DNA of 64,000 nucleotides from NCBI GenBank assembly GCA_963801985.1, contig CAWDGV010000006.1, positions 195,332-259,331 on the forward strand, given 5' to 3'. Shown in pieces: positions 8,502 to 17,306 of the stretch. The translations under genes and the position numbers were made by a program. The notes below the pieces were generated by a model, which was given only the letters and a program-made list of their open reading frames with translations, was not told the DNA's origin and made no database searches. This DNA comes from JABDQZ01 sp963801985. GTDB taxonomy: Bacteria; Pseudomonadota; Gammaproteobacteria; Chromatiales; Chromatiaceae. Each line of letters opens with the position of its first letter. Within the stretch, counting starts at the first letter, position 1.

Positions 8502-9926
8502 TCATCCCTTGTCACGAATGGACTTGACGATCTCAGTCGTTGAAACCCCGTTGATATAGGTCATCACCGCAACCTGCCCGCCATTTTCGCGCACACAGCG
8601 GGCACCTGGAATTTTATCCGGATCATTATCGCCTCCCTTGACCAGCAGGTCAGGCTTTACGTCACAAATCAGCCGTTCAGGTGTTTCTTCATGGAAAGGC
8701 AATACCCAGTCAACGCAGCCCAGAGCGGCCAGAACACGCATCCGGTTTTCGAGGTTGTTAACTGGCCGGTCTGCACCCTTGAGTGCACGCACCGTTGCAT
8801 CGATATTGACGGCAACAACCAGCCTGTCGCCCAGCCGGCTGGCTTCTTCCAGGTAGGTTACGTGGCCGGCATGCAGGATATCGAAACAGCCATTGGTCAT
8901 CACAATGGTTTCACCACGGTTACGGGCCACAGCAATAGCTGACTGCAGCTCATCTTCTGTTACCACCCCGCGGTGGACAACCATCTGGCTGGCCAGTGCG
9001 GTACGCAATTCATCACGGCTGACAATGGCTGTACCGAGCTTGCCGACGACAATACCGGCAGCAACATTGGAAATATGTGTTGAAGCTTCCAGTGGCATGC
9101 CGGTAGCCAGTGCTGCAGCCAGTACCGCGATAACGGTATCGCCAGCCCCGGTGACATCAAACACATCCCGGGCACGGGTAGGCATATGGCGGGCCGGCTG
9201 CCCGTTTTCAAGCAACGTCATGCCCTTTTCACTGCGCGTAACCAGCAGGTTACTGAACCGGAATTGCTGCATCAACGCCAGCCCCTGCCGCTCAAAATCC
9301 TCGTCCGTTGCACAGCTACCAACGATAGCCTGAAATTCCGTCGTGTTGGGGGTGATCAGGGTCGCACCGGCATATTTTGTAAAATCAGACCCTTTGGGAT
9401 CGACCAGCACGGGCTTATTCAATGCATTGGCACGTTCTATCAGTGGCGCTATATCACCGAGCGTACCTTTACCATAATCCGATAAAACCAGCACATCATG
9501 AGCAACCAGCAGTTCATCAAATTTCACCAGCCAGCTCTCCAGCCTTGTTTGCGGAAAACCATTTTCAAAGTCCAGGCGGATCAATTGCTGATGACGACTG
9601 ACTACACGCAACTTGGTGATGGTTGGAAAATCCTCAAACTGTTGAAAAAAACAGCTGACGCCCTGCGCTTCGAGCAATGACTTAAGCCGGTCACTGTTTT
9701 CATCTTTGCCGGTAAAACCCATTACCGTGGCCTGACCACCCAAAGCGGCAATATTCAAAGCCACGTTGCCGGCACCACCGGCCCGGCCCTGCTCATCCTG
9801 TACATTGACTACGGGTACAGGAGCCTCCGGAGATATCCGCACCGTCTTGCCATGCCAGTAATGGTCCAGCATGACATCGCCAACCACCAGCACCCGGGCT
9901 TTGTTGAAATCAGGCAGTTCCTTCAT
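8502..9926 (-). CDS. hldE: Bifunctional D-glycero-beta-D-manno-heptose-7-phosphate kinase / heptose-1-phosphate adenylyltransferase
   Basis: 474 residues, as in E. coli HldE. The N-terminal ribokinase-like domain (about 1-315) phosphorylates heptose-7-phosphate; it shows GGAGNVALNIAALGGQ and the catalytic DVTGAGDTVIAVLAAAL. The C-terminal nucleotidyltransferase domain (about 340-474) attaches AMP and contains TNGCFDILHAGHVTYLEEA. The product is ADP-heptose for the inner LPS core, which the GT9 heptosyltransferase-like enzymes in this window would use. It heads the leftward group that ends with waaA. Confidence 0.97.
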   Translation of the reverse strand: MKELPDFNKARVLVVGDVMLDHYWHGKTVRISPEAPVPVVNVQDEQGRAGGAGNVALNIAALGGQATVMGFTGKDENSDRLKSLLEAQGVSCFFQQFEDFPTITKLRVVSRHQQLIRLDFENGFPQTRLESWLVKFDELLVAHDVLVLSDYGKGTLGDIAPLIERANALNKPVLVDPKGSDFTKYAGATLITPNTTEFQAIVGSCATDEDFERQGLALMQQFRFSNLLVTRSEKGMTLLENGQPARHMPTRARDVFDVTGAGDTVIAVLAAALATGMPLEASTHISNVAAGIVVGKLGTAIVSRDELRTALASQMVVHRGVVTEDELQSAIAVARNRGETIVMTNGCFDILHAGHVTYLEEASRLGDRLVVAVNIDATVRALKGADRPVNNLENRMRVLAALGCVDWVLPFHEETPERLICDVKPDLLVKGGDNDPDKIPGARCVRENGGQVAVMTYINGVSTTEIVKSIRDKG

Positions 9927-10016
9927 AAACCATCCAAAATTAAACCAAGTTCACAACAGAACTCTGACAATTCAGATTGAATTGATCAGAAATTACAGCA
10001 AAGTCTAACATGTTAG

Positions 10017-10997
10017 ATGACGACGGGAATGATTGTGCAATACACTACAATAACAAACACACAAAATACGAAGCAGAAAAGTACCTTGGGCATGCGCAAG
10101 CAAGTCAGTGAAAAACATCCATACGAAACTTTACTCAAACTGGCATTTCGCCTGTTGCGTTTTTCAACACGTTTCAAATACACCACGCTGATGAGCATAG
10201 GTCGCTTTATTGGCCGCCGGGTAATGCAGCTGGATGCGGAACATACGCGCATTGCGGCCATCAATATCGACACCTGCTTTCCCATTTTGACACCACAACA
10301 AAACCGGGAGCTGTTACTGCAGCATTTTGAAAATGTCGGCATGGGTATTATGGAAATGGCGATCAGCTGGTGGTTTCCCGATGAAAAGTTCAAAAAACTC
10401 GTTGCCATCAAAGGCCTGGATAACCTGAAAGGCGCTTTGCAAAAAGGCAAAGGCGTTATCTTTGCCAGCGCACAATTCACCACGCCTGATATTCTTAGCC
10501 GCTGCCTGGGGGAAATCATTGATACTACGGCGATCTACCACCCCCACCGAAATGCATTTATTGACGAATGCACCCGCTCGTATCGCGGCAAACAGTTACA
10601 CCAGATCCTGATGCATGAAGACATTACCGCTATTACCGAAGCACTTAAGAAAAACAAGGCGGTGCTTTTCACTCATGACATGGCAACTGAACACAAGCAG
10701 TTTACCTTTGTCGATTTCTTCAAAATTCCAGCAGCAACAAATACAGCCGTCAGTCGTTTTGCACGCATGACACATGCCGAGGTTATTCCCGTGACTGTCT
10801 TGCGACATCCTGAAAACCAGGGTTATGAGCTCATCTTTGAATCTCCGCTACCAGACTTTCCCGGTGAGAACATCGATGAAGATACATTATGCCTGAACCA
10901 GGTTATTGAACGCTGGATTGACCTGGCTCCGGCACAGTATGGCTGGAGTTACCCGAGATTAAGGGAAAGACCTCTCGGTGAACCAAGATTTTATTGA
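10017..10997 (+). CDS. LpxL-like lysophospholipid/lipid A acyltransferase with altered active site
   Basis: Up to 326 residues; translation may start at an internal ATG near 10092 (MRKQVSEKHPYETLLKL). The family transfers an acyl chain to the lipid A precursor at the inner membrane. Family features include FVDFFKIPAATNTAVSRFA and a C-terminal YGWSYPRLRERP. In the catalytic H-x4-(D/E) motif, however, the histidine position is glutamine: SAQFTTPD, Q153 and D158 in the long numbering. The paralogue at 12785 has HFTTLE at the same place. The DQ-x2-G motif is also changed, to HDMATEH. The protein may be inactive, regulatory, or use different chemistry. It is first in a rightward run with msbA, 57 bases upstream of it. 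Confidence 0.85.
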   Translation: MTTGMIVQYTTITNTQNTKQKSTLGMRKQVSEKHPYETLLKLAFRLLRFSTRFKYTTLMSIGRFIGRRVMQLDAEHTRIAAINIDTCFPILTPQQNRELLLQHFENVGMGIMEMAISWWFPDEKFKKLVAIKGLDNLKGALQKGKGVIFASAQFTTPDILSRCLGEIIDTTAIYHPHRNAFIDECTRSYRGKQLHQILMHEDITAITEALKKNKAVLFTHDMATEHKQFTFVDFFKIPAATNTAVSRFARMTHAEVIPVTVLRHPENQGYELIFESPLPDFPGENIDEDTLCLNQVIERWIDLAPAQYGWSYPRLRERPLGEPRFY

Positions 10998-11054
10998 CTT
11001 GATTTTCTCATCTATACATTTGAAACCTGGCCCGAAATCATCTACCGTCGGGCC

Positions 11055-12779
11055 ATGACAAATTCCCTGTACTTGCGTCTGCTGGTCTATGTAAAACCCT
11101 ATTGGAAGATGTTTACCGCCGGTATCGTCGCCATGGTGTTTCTTGCTGCCAGTGAAACTGCCGTGGCCGCTTTGCTCAAACCACTTCTGGATGGCAGCTT
11201 TGTTGATAAAGATCCGGTATTCATGTTCTGGATGCCTTTTATCATGATCGCTGTATTTGCCGTCCGAGGAAGCAGTACTTTTGCCAGCACAATGGCAATG
11301 GCATGGGTTGGCAACAAGGTCGTCCTGGACCTGCGAAATAACATGTTTTCCCGCCTGCTGCTATTACCCACTTCATTTTATGATCGTAATGCCACCGGCA
11401 ATATCATTTCCAAGATCACCTATGACGTCACCCAGGTGACAGACGCGGCAACCAGCGCTTTAACCGTTTTGGTCAAAGATACGCTAACAGTGATTGGATT
11501 ACTGGGGTGGATGTTATACCTGAACTGGCAGCTCAGCCTGACCACCTTGATCATCCTTCCAGTTATGGTACTGGTCGTTACTATTTCAGGCAAAAGGATG
11601 CGCCGTTTGAACCGTAGCTTGCAATCAACGGTTGGCAACATGACTCACGTGCTTGAGGAAAGTGTCAAAGGACAAAAGATTGTCAAGATATTTGGCGGAC
11701 AGGATTACGAATCAAAACGTTTCTGGTCTGTCTCCAACTGGGTTCGACGTTACCAGATGAAAATCAAGGCAGCCGCCATTATCAATGTGACATTAGTTGA
11801 GGGTGTTGGCGCCATCTGCTTTGCCGTTATCATTTATGTTGGAACCAGCCAGGCCGCTTCCGGAGCATTAACTGTTGGCGGGTTCGTTTCATTCTTCACG
11901 GCCATGGGCCTGTTATTTTCCCCTATCAAACGCCTAACCAAGCTTAACGAAGTGATCCAGAAAGGACTGGCTGCATCTGAAAGCGTGTTTGCACTTTCAG
12001 ATGAACCAGCCGAAGTAGACCTGGGCACCGAGTCACTCGAAAACCCAAAGGGCCAAATTACCTTCAAGGATGTGTCATTACAGTTTCCTGGAACCAGCAA
12101 ACCTGCCGTAGACAATCTCTCGCTTGAAATTCAACCCGGGCAAACTGTCGCCCTGGTTGGACCCTCGGGCAGTGGCAAGACGACACTGGCTTCACTGTTG
12201 TCCCGCTTTTATTCCCCCGACTCTGGCTCGATTTATTTTGATGGTAAAAACATTAACCATTTATCACTTAAAGAATTGCGCAAAAACCTCTCATTTGTTG
12301 GCCAGGATGTTGTTTTATTCAATGATACCATCGCTGCCAATATTGCTTATGGCATCAAACCGCAACCCGAACCTGCAGAAATCAGAAAAGCTGCTGATAA
12401 GGCATTTGTGAGTGAATTTGCTGACAATTTACCGAATGGACTTGAGGCTGAAATTGGCGAAAATGGTGTACGTTTATCCGGTGGGCAACGGCAACGTATC
12501 GCTATAGCCCGTGCATTTATAAAAAATGCACCACTGCTTATTCTTGACGAAGCTACATCTGCGCTGGATACAGCCTCAGAACGTCATGTCCAGCAAGCCA
12601 TTGAAGAACTGGAGTCAAACCGGACAACGCTGGTCATTGCCCACCGTCTTTCCACAGTTGAAAATGCTGACCAGATTTTTGTTCTTGAGCACGGCAAGAT
12701 TGTTGAACAAGGCACACATGAAGAACTGCTTTTGAAAAATGGCATGTATGCCAAGCTTTACAATACCCAGTTTAAGTAA
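11055..12779 (+). CDS. msbA: Lipid A export ATP-binding/permease protein MsbA
   Basis: 574 residues, a half-transporter with an N-terminal six-helix membrane domain (about 1-310) and a C-terminal ATPase domain. Walker A is GPSGSGKTT (about 370), the signature is LSGGQRQRIAIARA, Walker B is LLILDEATSALD and the H-loop is IAHRLST. MsbA flips core-lipid A across the inner membrane as a homodimer. It sits between two LpxL-like acyltransferase genes; the downstream one starts five bases after its stop, which points to one transcript making and exporting lipid A. Confidence 0.95.
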   Translation: MTNSLYLRLLVYVKPYWKMFTAGIVAMVFLAASETAVAALLKPLLDGSFVDKDPVFMFWMPFIMIAVFAVRGSSTFASTMAMAWVGNKVVLDLRNNMFSRLLLLPTSFYDRNATGNIISKITYDVTQVTDAATSALTVLVKDTLTVIGLLGWMLYLNWQLSLTTLIILPVMVLVVTISGKRMRRLNRSLQSTVGNMTHVLEESVKGQKIVKIFGGQDYESKRFWSVSNWVRRYQMKIKAAAIINVTLVEGVGAICFAVIIYVGTSQAASGALTVGGFVSFFTAMGLLFSPIKRLTKLNEVIQKGLAASESVFALSDEPAEVDLGTESLENPKGQITFKDVSLQFPGTSKPAVDNLSLEIQPGQTVALVGPSGSGKTTLASLLSRFYSPDSGSIYFDGKNINHLSLKELRKNLSFVGQDVVLFNDTIAANIAYGIKPQPEPAEIRKAADKAFVSEFADNLPNGLEAEIGENGVRLSGGQRQRIAIARAFIKNAPLLILDEATSALDTASERHVQQAIEELESNRTTLVIAHRLSTVENADQIFVLEHGKIVEQGTHEELLLKNGMYAKLYNTQFK

Positions 12780-12784
12780 CTACC

Positions 12785-13702
12785 GTGTCAGCATCTGAAC
12801 CACGATTTGAGATCAAGCTGCTTCACCCAAGATACTGGATCACCTGGATCAATCTTGGATTTGGCTGGCTGGCTGCACAATTACCTTTCAGCTGGCAGAT
12901 TAAGATTGGCAGGCTGCTTGGCAAAGCCATGCAAAAAGCTTTGCCTGCACGGGTACACATTGCACGTACAAACCTGGCCCTCTGCTTCCCTGAAAAACCG
13001 GAAGCCGAACGACAACATATCCTCAACGCCAGTTTTGAGTCGACCGGCATAGCCGTCATGGAGAGCATCATGAGTTGGTGGGCATCTGATTCTAAACTCG
13101 AAAAACGCGTCTCAATTGAAGGTCTCGAGCACTTTGAAAAAGCTCTCAAGCAAAACCGGGGCGTTATTATGCTTGGAGCTCACTTTACAACACTTGAAAT
13201 TGCCGGAAGGCTTTTTTCCCGCTACTTTAAGTTTGATGCCCTTTACCGCCAACATAAAAACCCTGTTTTTGATTATGTCATGTATCGCGGCCGAACCAAC
13301 TATTGTGATAAAGCAATCGAACGGGGCAACATGCGGGAAATGATGCGCCGCCTCAAACAGGGCAAAGCAATCTGGTATGCACCAGACCAGAATTACGGCG
13401 CTGAGCACAGTGTTTTCGTTGATTTCTTTAACATACCGGCAGCAACAATTACAGCCACATCAAGGCTTGCATCATTGAATAATTCACCTGTGCTTCCAGC
13501 ATCACATCAACGCATCAATGACAGGGAATATATTTTACGGATCGCAGCTCCGCTGGAGGATTTTCCGTCTGGTGATGTGGTTAATGATGCCCGACGTATA
13601 AACCACGTCATTGAGCAGGCGATTATAAGGATGCCGGAACAATACCTGTGGTCACACCGTCGATTTAAAACCCGCCCAGACAACCTCCCCCCGGTTTATT
13701 AA
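12785..13702 (+). CDS. LpxL-family lipid A acyltransferase
   Basis: 305 residues from a GTG start five bases after msbA; no strong ribosome-binding site is visible, so translation may depend on msbA read-through. The catalytic H-x4-E is intact: GAHFTTLE, H133 and E138, matching the positions in E. coli LpxL. DQNYG and FVDFFNIPAATITATSRLA follow, with the C-terminal YLWSHRRFKTRP. A hydrophobic segment near residues 20-40 anchors it in the inner membrane. It probably adds a secondary acyl chain to Kdo2-lipid IVA; whether lauroyl or myristoyl cannot be told from sequence. Confidence 0.92.
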   Translation: MSASEPRFEIKLLHPRYWITWINLGFGWLAAQLPFSWQIKIGRLLGKAMQKALPARVHIARTNLALCFPEKPEAERQHILNASFESTGIAVMESIMSWWASDSKLEKRVSIEGLEHFEKALKQNRGVIMLGAHFTTLEIAGRLFSRYFKFDALYRQHKNPVFDYVMYRGRTNYCDKAIERGNMREMMRRLKQGKAIWYAPDQNYGAEHSVFVDFFNIPAATITATSRLASLNNSPVLPASHQRINDREYILRIAAPLEDFPSGDVVNDARRINHVIEQAIIRMPEQYLWSHRRFKTRPDNLPPVY

Positions 13703-13704
13703 TC

Positions 13705-14607
13705 ATGCAGCAAATTCTCTTCATTACGTTGAGCAATATCGGTGATGCCATCATGACAACACCGACGCTTGAAAGACTTCATCAGCTGTATCCTGACGCA
13801 AGCATTGATCTGGTCTGCGACAATCGCTCACAAATAATATTTACCCACTGTCCCTATCGAGGCGAGATTTTTGTTAAGAAAAAAAAACGCGATGGGCAGA
13901 GAGTTCTGTTCCAATTCATAAAAACATTACGCAGAAAACGTTATGACCTGGTTGTTGACCTGCGTACTGATGGACTGGCCTATCTGCTTCGAGCAAAAAA
14001 GCGCCTGACCCGATGGGGACATAAACCTTATGGCCCTCATGCTGTCGAAGACCTGATTTCAATCATCCACAAGATTAATCCGGAAAAAGTTTTACCTGAC
14101 ACTAAAATCTGGATTGATGATAAGCACATGAGGCAGGCTGATGAATTAACCTCGGGATTAAACGGAAACCACTGGCTGGCTATCGGCCCCGGCGCCAACT
14201 GGGCACCCAAAGTGTGGGATAGTGAAAACTTTGCCAAAGTAGCCAACGGGCTGCATGATAAAATTGATGCTGTTATTATCATCGGCACGACAAAAGATAC
14301 AAAATACTCGCAAAAGGTCACCGAAAAACTGGAGAGCCCCTATCTTGACCTGTCCGGAAAAACTGACCTGTTAACAGTCAGTGCAATTTTAAAAAAATGC
14401 AGCCTGTTTCTTGGCAATGACTCGGGGCTTGGACACCTTGCCAGTGCAGTGAATACGCCAAGCATTACTGTTTTTGGCCCAGGCATACCCGAACGCTATC
14501 ACCCCTGGTCTAAAAAGAACCAATGGTTTCGAGGTAAAGACAAGTTGCTGGAAAACCTGGATGCGGAAACCGTTACACAAGGCGCGCTGGAATTAATCCA
14601 TTCTTAA
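13705..14607 (+). CDS. Glycosyltransferase family 9, heptosyltransferase-like
   Basis: 300 residues. The N-terminal ILFITLSNIGDAIMTTPTLE and the C-terminal donor-site motif GNDSGLGHLASAVNTPSITV are typical of GT9 enzymes that transfer heptose from ADP-heptose to the LPS core. It starts two bases after the preceding acyltransferase gene, so it belongs to the msbA run. It resembles WaaQ/RfaF-type enzymes, but which core heptose it adds cannot be decided. The next gene follows after 82 bases. Confidence 0.88.
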   Translation: MQQILFITLSNIGDAIMTTPTLERLHQLYPDASIDLVCDNRSQIIFTHCPYRGEIFVKKKKRDGQRVLFQFIKTLRRKRYDLVVDLRTDGLAYLLRAKKRLTRWGHKPYGPHAVEDLISIIHKINPEKVLPDTKIWIDDKHMRQADELTSGLNGNHWLAIGPGANWAPKVWDSENFAKVANGLHDKIDAVIIIGTTKDTKYSQKVTEKLESPYLDLSGKTDLLTVSAILKKCSLFLGNDSGLGHLASAVNTPSITVFGPGIPERYHPWSKKNQWFRGKDKLLENLDAETVTQGALELIHS

Positions 14608-14689
14608 CAGGTTTTGCAGTTAAGCTTTAATCTGAAACTCTTTAGTGCATGACGCCATATAACCAATAACAAGATACTGAATAAACATC

Positions 14690-15517
14690 ATGAATTTACA
14701 TTTTAGATTGCATTGCCTTGAACGTGAGTTAAGCAACTTCTCGATACTAAAATACCGTGACTTTCAGGGATATATTGTCACCGGCCAACATTCAGGCACT
14801 CACTGGTTAAAGTACCTAATGAGCTGCGCTATTGCACACAAGTACAACCTTCCTGTTCCCCAGTATACGTCGAACGACAAAAGCAATGACTTTATAGGGC
14901 ACCCGAAACATAAAAGAATTTACCCGCAATGTCCTCGCATAGCCAGTACCCACCAAATACCACATGCGCTTTACGATTCCCGCATACTGCGAAAACTGAT
15001 TTACATACCACCGACCGTTTTAATGGTACGTGATATTAGGCCTGCTTTGGTTTCTAATTTTGAAAAATGGACCAAGAAATACAACGTTTCTTTTTCAACC
15101 TACCTGCGAGGGGATATCAGTGAAAAGAAATATATTGCGGATATTTGGTGGTTTATACGTTTTTTTAATCGCTGGGGACGCATACACAAACGCTTTCCGG
15201 AAAATACACTCGTCATTCATTATGAAGACCTGCTGACTGATACCCAGTCCCTGCTACAACGCATTTTCAATCATATAAACATTGATATTAGCGAGGCAGA
15301 TTTAATCTTTGCGGTCAAGGAAAGCAGCCGGGAAAAAATGGCGGCCAAAGCTGCAGATGAATCCAAACCAGGCCAGGGACAATTTGTTCGCCAGGACAAA
15401 AGAGAACCTTTGGAATGGTTTTCACAAACTGATATCAATTTTTTCGAAAAAACAATTCGGGAAAACTTAAGATATGATTTTGGATATAACTTTTTCAATA
15501 ATAAAATTGAACAATGA
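14690..15517 (+). CDS. Sulfotransferase-domain protein
   Basis: 275 residues. The segment YIVTGQHSGTHWLKYLM (about residues 28-44) matches the 5'-phosphosulfate loop of PAPS-dependent sulfotransferases, and VLMVRDIRPALVSNFEKW (about 108-125) matches the 3'-phosphate-binding RD...S segment. VIHYEDLLTDTQSLLQRIF is the usual third family block. No signal peptide is seen, so it would act in the cytoplasm or at the inner membrane. Its place after msbA and a GT9 gene suggests sulfation of an LPS core sugar or another surface glycolipid; that is inference. The base composition looks more AT-rich than the neighbours by eye, which could mean acquisition. Confidence 0.78.
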   Translation: MNLHFRLHCLERELSNFSILKYRDFQGYIVTGQHSGTHWLKYLMSCAIAHKYNLPVPQYTSNDKSNDFIGHPKHKRIYPQCPRIASTHQIPHALYDSRILRKLIYIPPTVLMVRDIRPALVSNFEKWTKKYNVSFSTYLRGDISEKKYIADIWWFIRFFNRWGRIHKRFPENTLVIHYEDLLTDTQSLLQRIFNHINIDISEADLIFAVKESSREKMAAKAADESKPGQGQFVRQDKREPLEWFSQTDINFFEKTIRENLRYDFGYNFFNNKIEQ

Positions 15518-15572
15518 TTGGTGTTAGAATCTTGCTTTAAGAAATACCGAGCATTAATCTGAAAAACCTATT

Positions 15573-16316
15573 ATGCACATTTCACGCTTACCAACCTGGT
15601 TTATTATTTCAGCCCACCTGATTCCCTGGCTGTTATTTGTAATTTTACTTTTTACCAGTTTTTTTAGTCCGGAAACAGTCAGCATCTGGCTGGTTAAGGA
15701 TTCCGATCCCTGGCAGGTAAAGGGCTCCGGCGCCTTCGGCGTTGGCATAATCGAACACCTGACTGTCATCGTACTGATTCCCGGAATCCTTGCGGGTCTT
15801 TACGCTTTTATTAAATACCGGAATAGCATGAAACCCTGGTGGACAGCATACTGGCTGTTGTTATGGACAATGGCTGGCATTTACTTTGCCGGAGAAGAGG
15901 CAAGCTGGGGACAATGGTATTTCGGCTGGGAAACACCCGAATTATTTTATGCCATTAATGACCAGGAAGAAACCAACCTGCATAACGTCAGCACCTGGTT
16001 TGACCAGAAGCCACGCACCCTGGTTGAATTATGGATTTTTATTACCGGCTTGATAATGCCTTTGAGTAATATCATCAGAAGCAGGTTGAAGAATACTGAC
16101 ATCGTGGAAAACTGGATTCACCCGGTATCAGCCCTTGTATCAGCCGGAGCCCTTTTCTTTCTTGTAAGAATAGCAAGCTGGCTAGATCATCCTGGACTAC
16201 GCGGCCTGTTTGGCAATAGCGAAACGCGGGAATTATGTATTGCGCTTTTTTTATCTTTATTCCTGATGTCCTACCTGGTCAGGCTTTCCAGAATGAAACA
16301 TCACTCACAACAATGA
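15573..16316 (+). CDS. Conserved multi-pass membrane protein of unknown function
   Basis: 247 residues with about six hydrophobic helices (roughly residues 8-32, 60-80, 90-110, 145-165, 185-205 and 215-235). Between helices lie two striking polar motifs: AGEEASWGQWYFGWETPE (about 105-122) and NDQEETNLHN (about 128-137). I recognise the GEE-SWGQ and NLHN pair from a family of uncharacterised membrane proteins but know of no assigned function. The acidic and histidine residues could form a metal or catalytic site at the membrane face. It follows the sulfotransferase-like gene by 55 bases on the same strand and ends 30 bases from a convergent GT9 gene, so a role in envelope glycan or lipid modification is reasonable but unproven. 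Confidence 0.75.
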   Translation: MHISRLPTWFIISAHLIPWLLFVILLFTSFFSPETVSIWLVKDSDPWQVKGSGAFGVGIIEHLTVIVLIPGILAGLYAFIKYRNSMKPWWTAYWLLLWTMAGIYFAGEEASWGQWYFGWETPELFYAINDQEETNLHNVSTWFDQKPRTLVELWIFITGLIMPLSNIIRSRLKNTDIVENWIHPVSALVSAGALFFLVRIASWLDHPGLRGLFGNSETRELCIALFLSLFLMSYLVRLSRMKHHSQQ

Positions 16317-16346
16317 TGACCTGACTAACCAATCAGGTTGCAGTCT

Positions 16347-17306
16347 TCATTTTGCCGGCAATCTTTTTTTGATGACTTCGTCAAGCTCAGCAACGGCATC
16401 CCGCACATCGATACCTGAATAGTAGGGACCTGTTTCCCTCATGCTGGTTTCAGGTGGAATTTCATCCGCATAAACCAGCTTGCTAAATACGGCCTTCGAC
16501 CAGAAGCCAAACGGTGCCGAACGGATCCAGTTTGTAGCCCCAAATAATCCTATGGTGGGTGTCTGTCTAACAGCCGAGATCTGCATTGGCCCGGAATCAG
16601 TAGAGACAGTGAGCGCAGCTCCTCCCAGAATTTTTTTCAATTCCTGCATGCTGGTTTTGCCTGCCAGATTATCGTATTTTCCAACCAGCTGCCTCGCCGT
16701 TGTTTCTATATAGTCGAATTCATCACTGCCTCCGGTTAACACATAAGGCAGACCATACTTATCTGTCAGATAACGACTGATTTTTCTCCACTCCACTGCG
16801 GGTATACGCTTGGACTCCCACCCGGGGCTTGCTCCCATGTTTAACACAATATATTCACCATGACGGGCCTCAAAAGACGGGAATACCACGTCAACTCCCG
16901 GCAACTGCTTAATGGTACTCAGGGTTACCCTATGCAATACCGAGGTTTTAACAATGAATTTTTTTTCGTAATCAGTAAGTGGCTCGTAACGGTAATATTT
17001 GGTGTGGCAACCATATACAGGCTTTAATGAAAAAAAAGACAGCACTGCACTGCGGTCATTACCCTGCAAATCCAGTACGACGTCATACCGGCCCATATAT
17101 TTTGGGATCGTCTTAAATAATGTACGTATGCGTTTATCTTCCAGAATAATGAAGTCTTTGATATTTTCATCATCCTGGTAATACGCATAACCGAGCGGAG
17201 AAGTAAGCAGGGTTATCTGGTATTTGTCGGCGATACAGGGCAGAAACGGCTCAACCTGGGCCAGGTCTCCCAGCGCACTCAATTTAATGATCAGTAGTTT
17301 TTCCAT
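16347..17306 (-). CDS. Glycosyltransferase family 9 (heptosyltransferase-like)
   Basis: 319 residues. The N-terminal KLLIIKLSALGDLAQVEPFL and the donor-site block STDSGPMQISAVRQTPTIGL identify the GT9 fold used by LPS heptosyltransferases. It overlaps the upstream GT4 gene by 23 bases and is the last gene of the leftward group. ADP-heptose is the expected donor, but GT9 members with other donors exist. It lies tail to tail with the six-helix membrane protein gene. Confidence 0.87.
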   Translation of the reverse strand: MEKLLIIKLSALGDLAQVEPFLPCIADKYQITLLTSPLGYAYYQDDENIKDFIILEDKRIRTLFKTIPKYMGRYDVVLDLQGNDRSAVLSFFSLKPVYGCHTKYYRYEPLTDYEKKFIVKTSVLHRVTLSTIKQLPGVDVVFPSFEARHGEYIVLNMGASPGWESKRIPAVEWRKISRYLTDKYGLPYVLTGGSDEFDYIETTARQLVGKYDNLAGKTSMQELKKILGGAALTVSTDSGPMQISAVRQTPTIGLFGATNWIRSAPFGFWSKAVFSKLVYADEIPPETSMRETGPYYSGIDVRDAVAELDEVIKKRLPAK

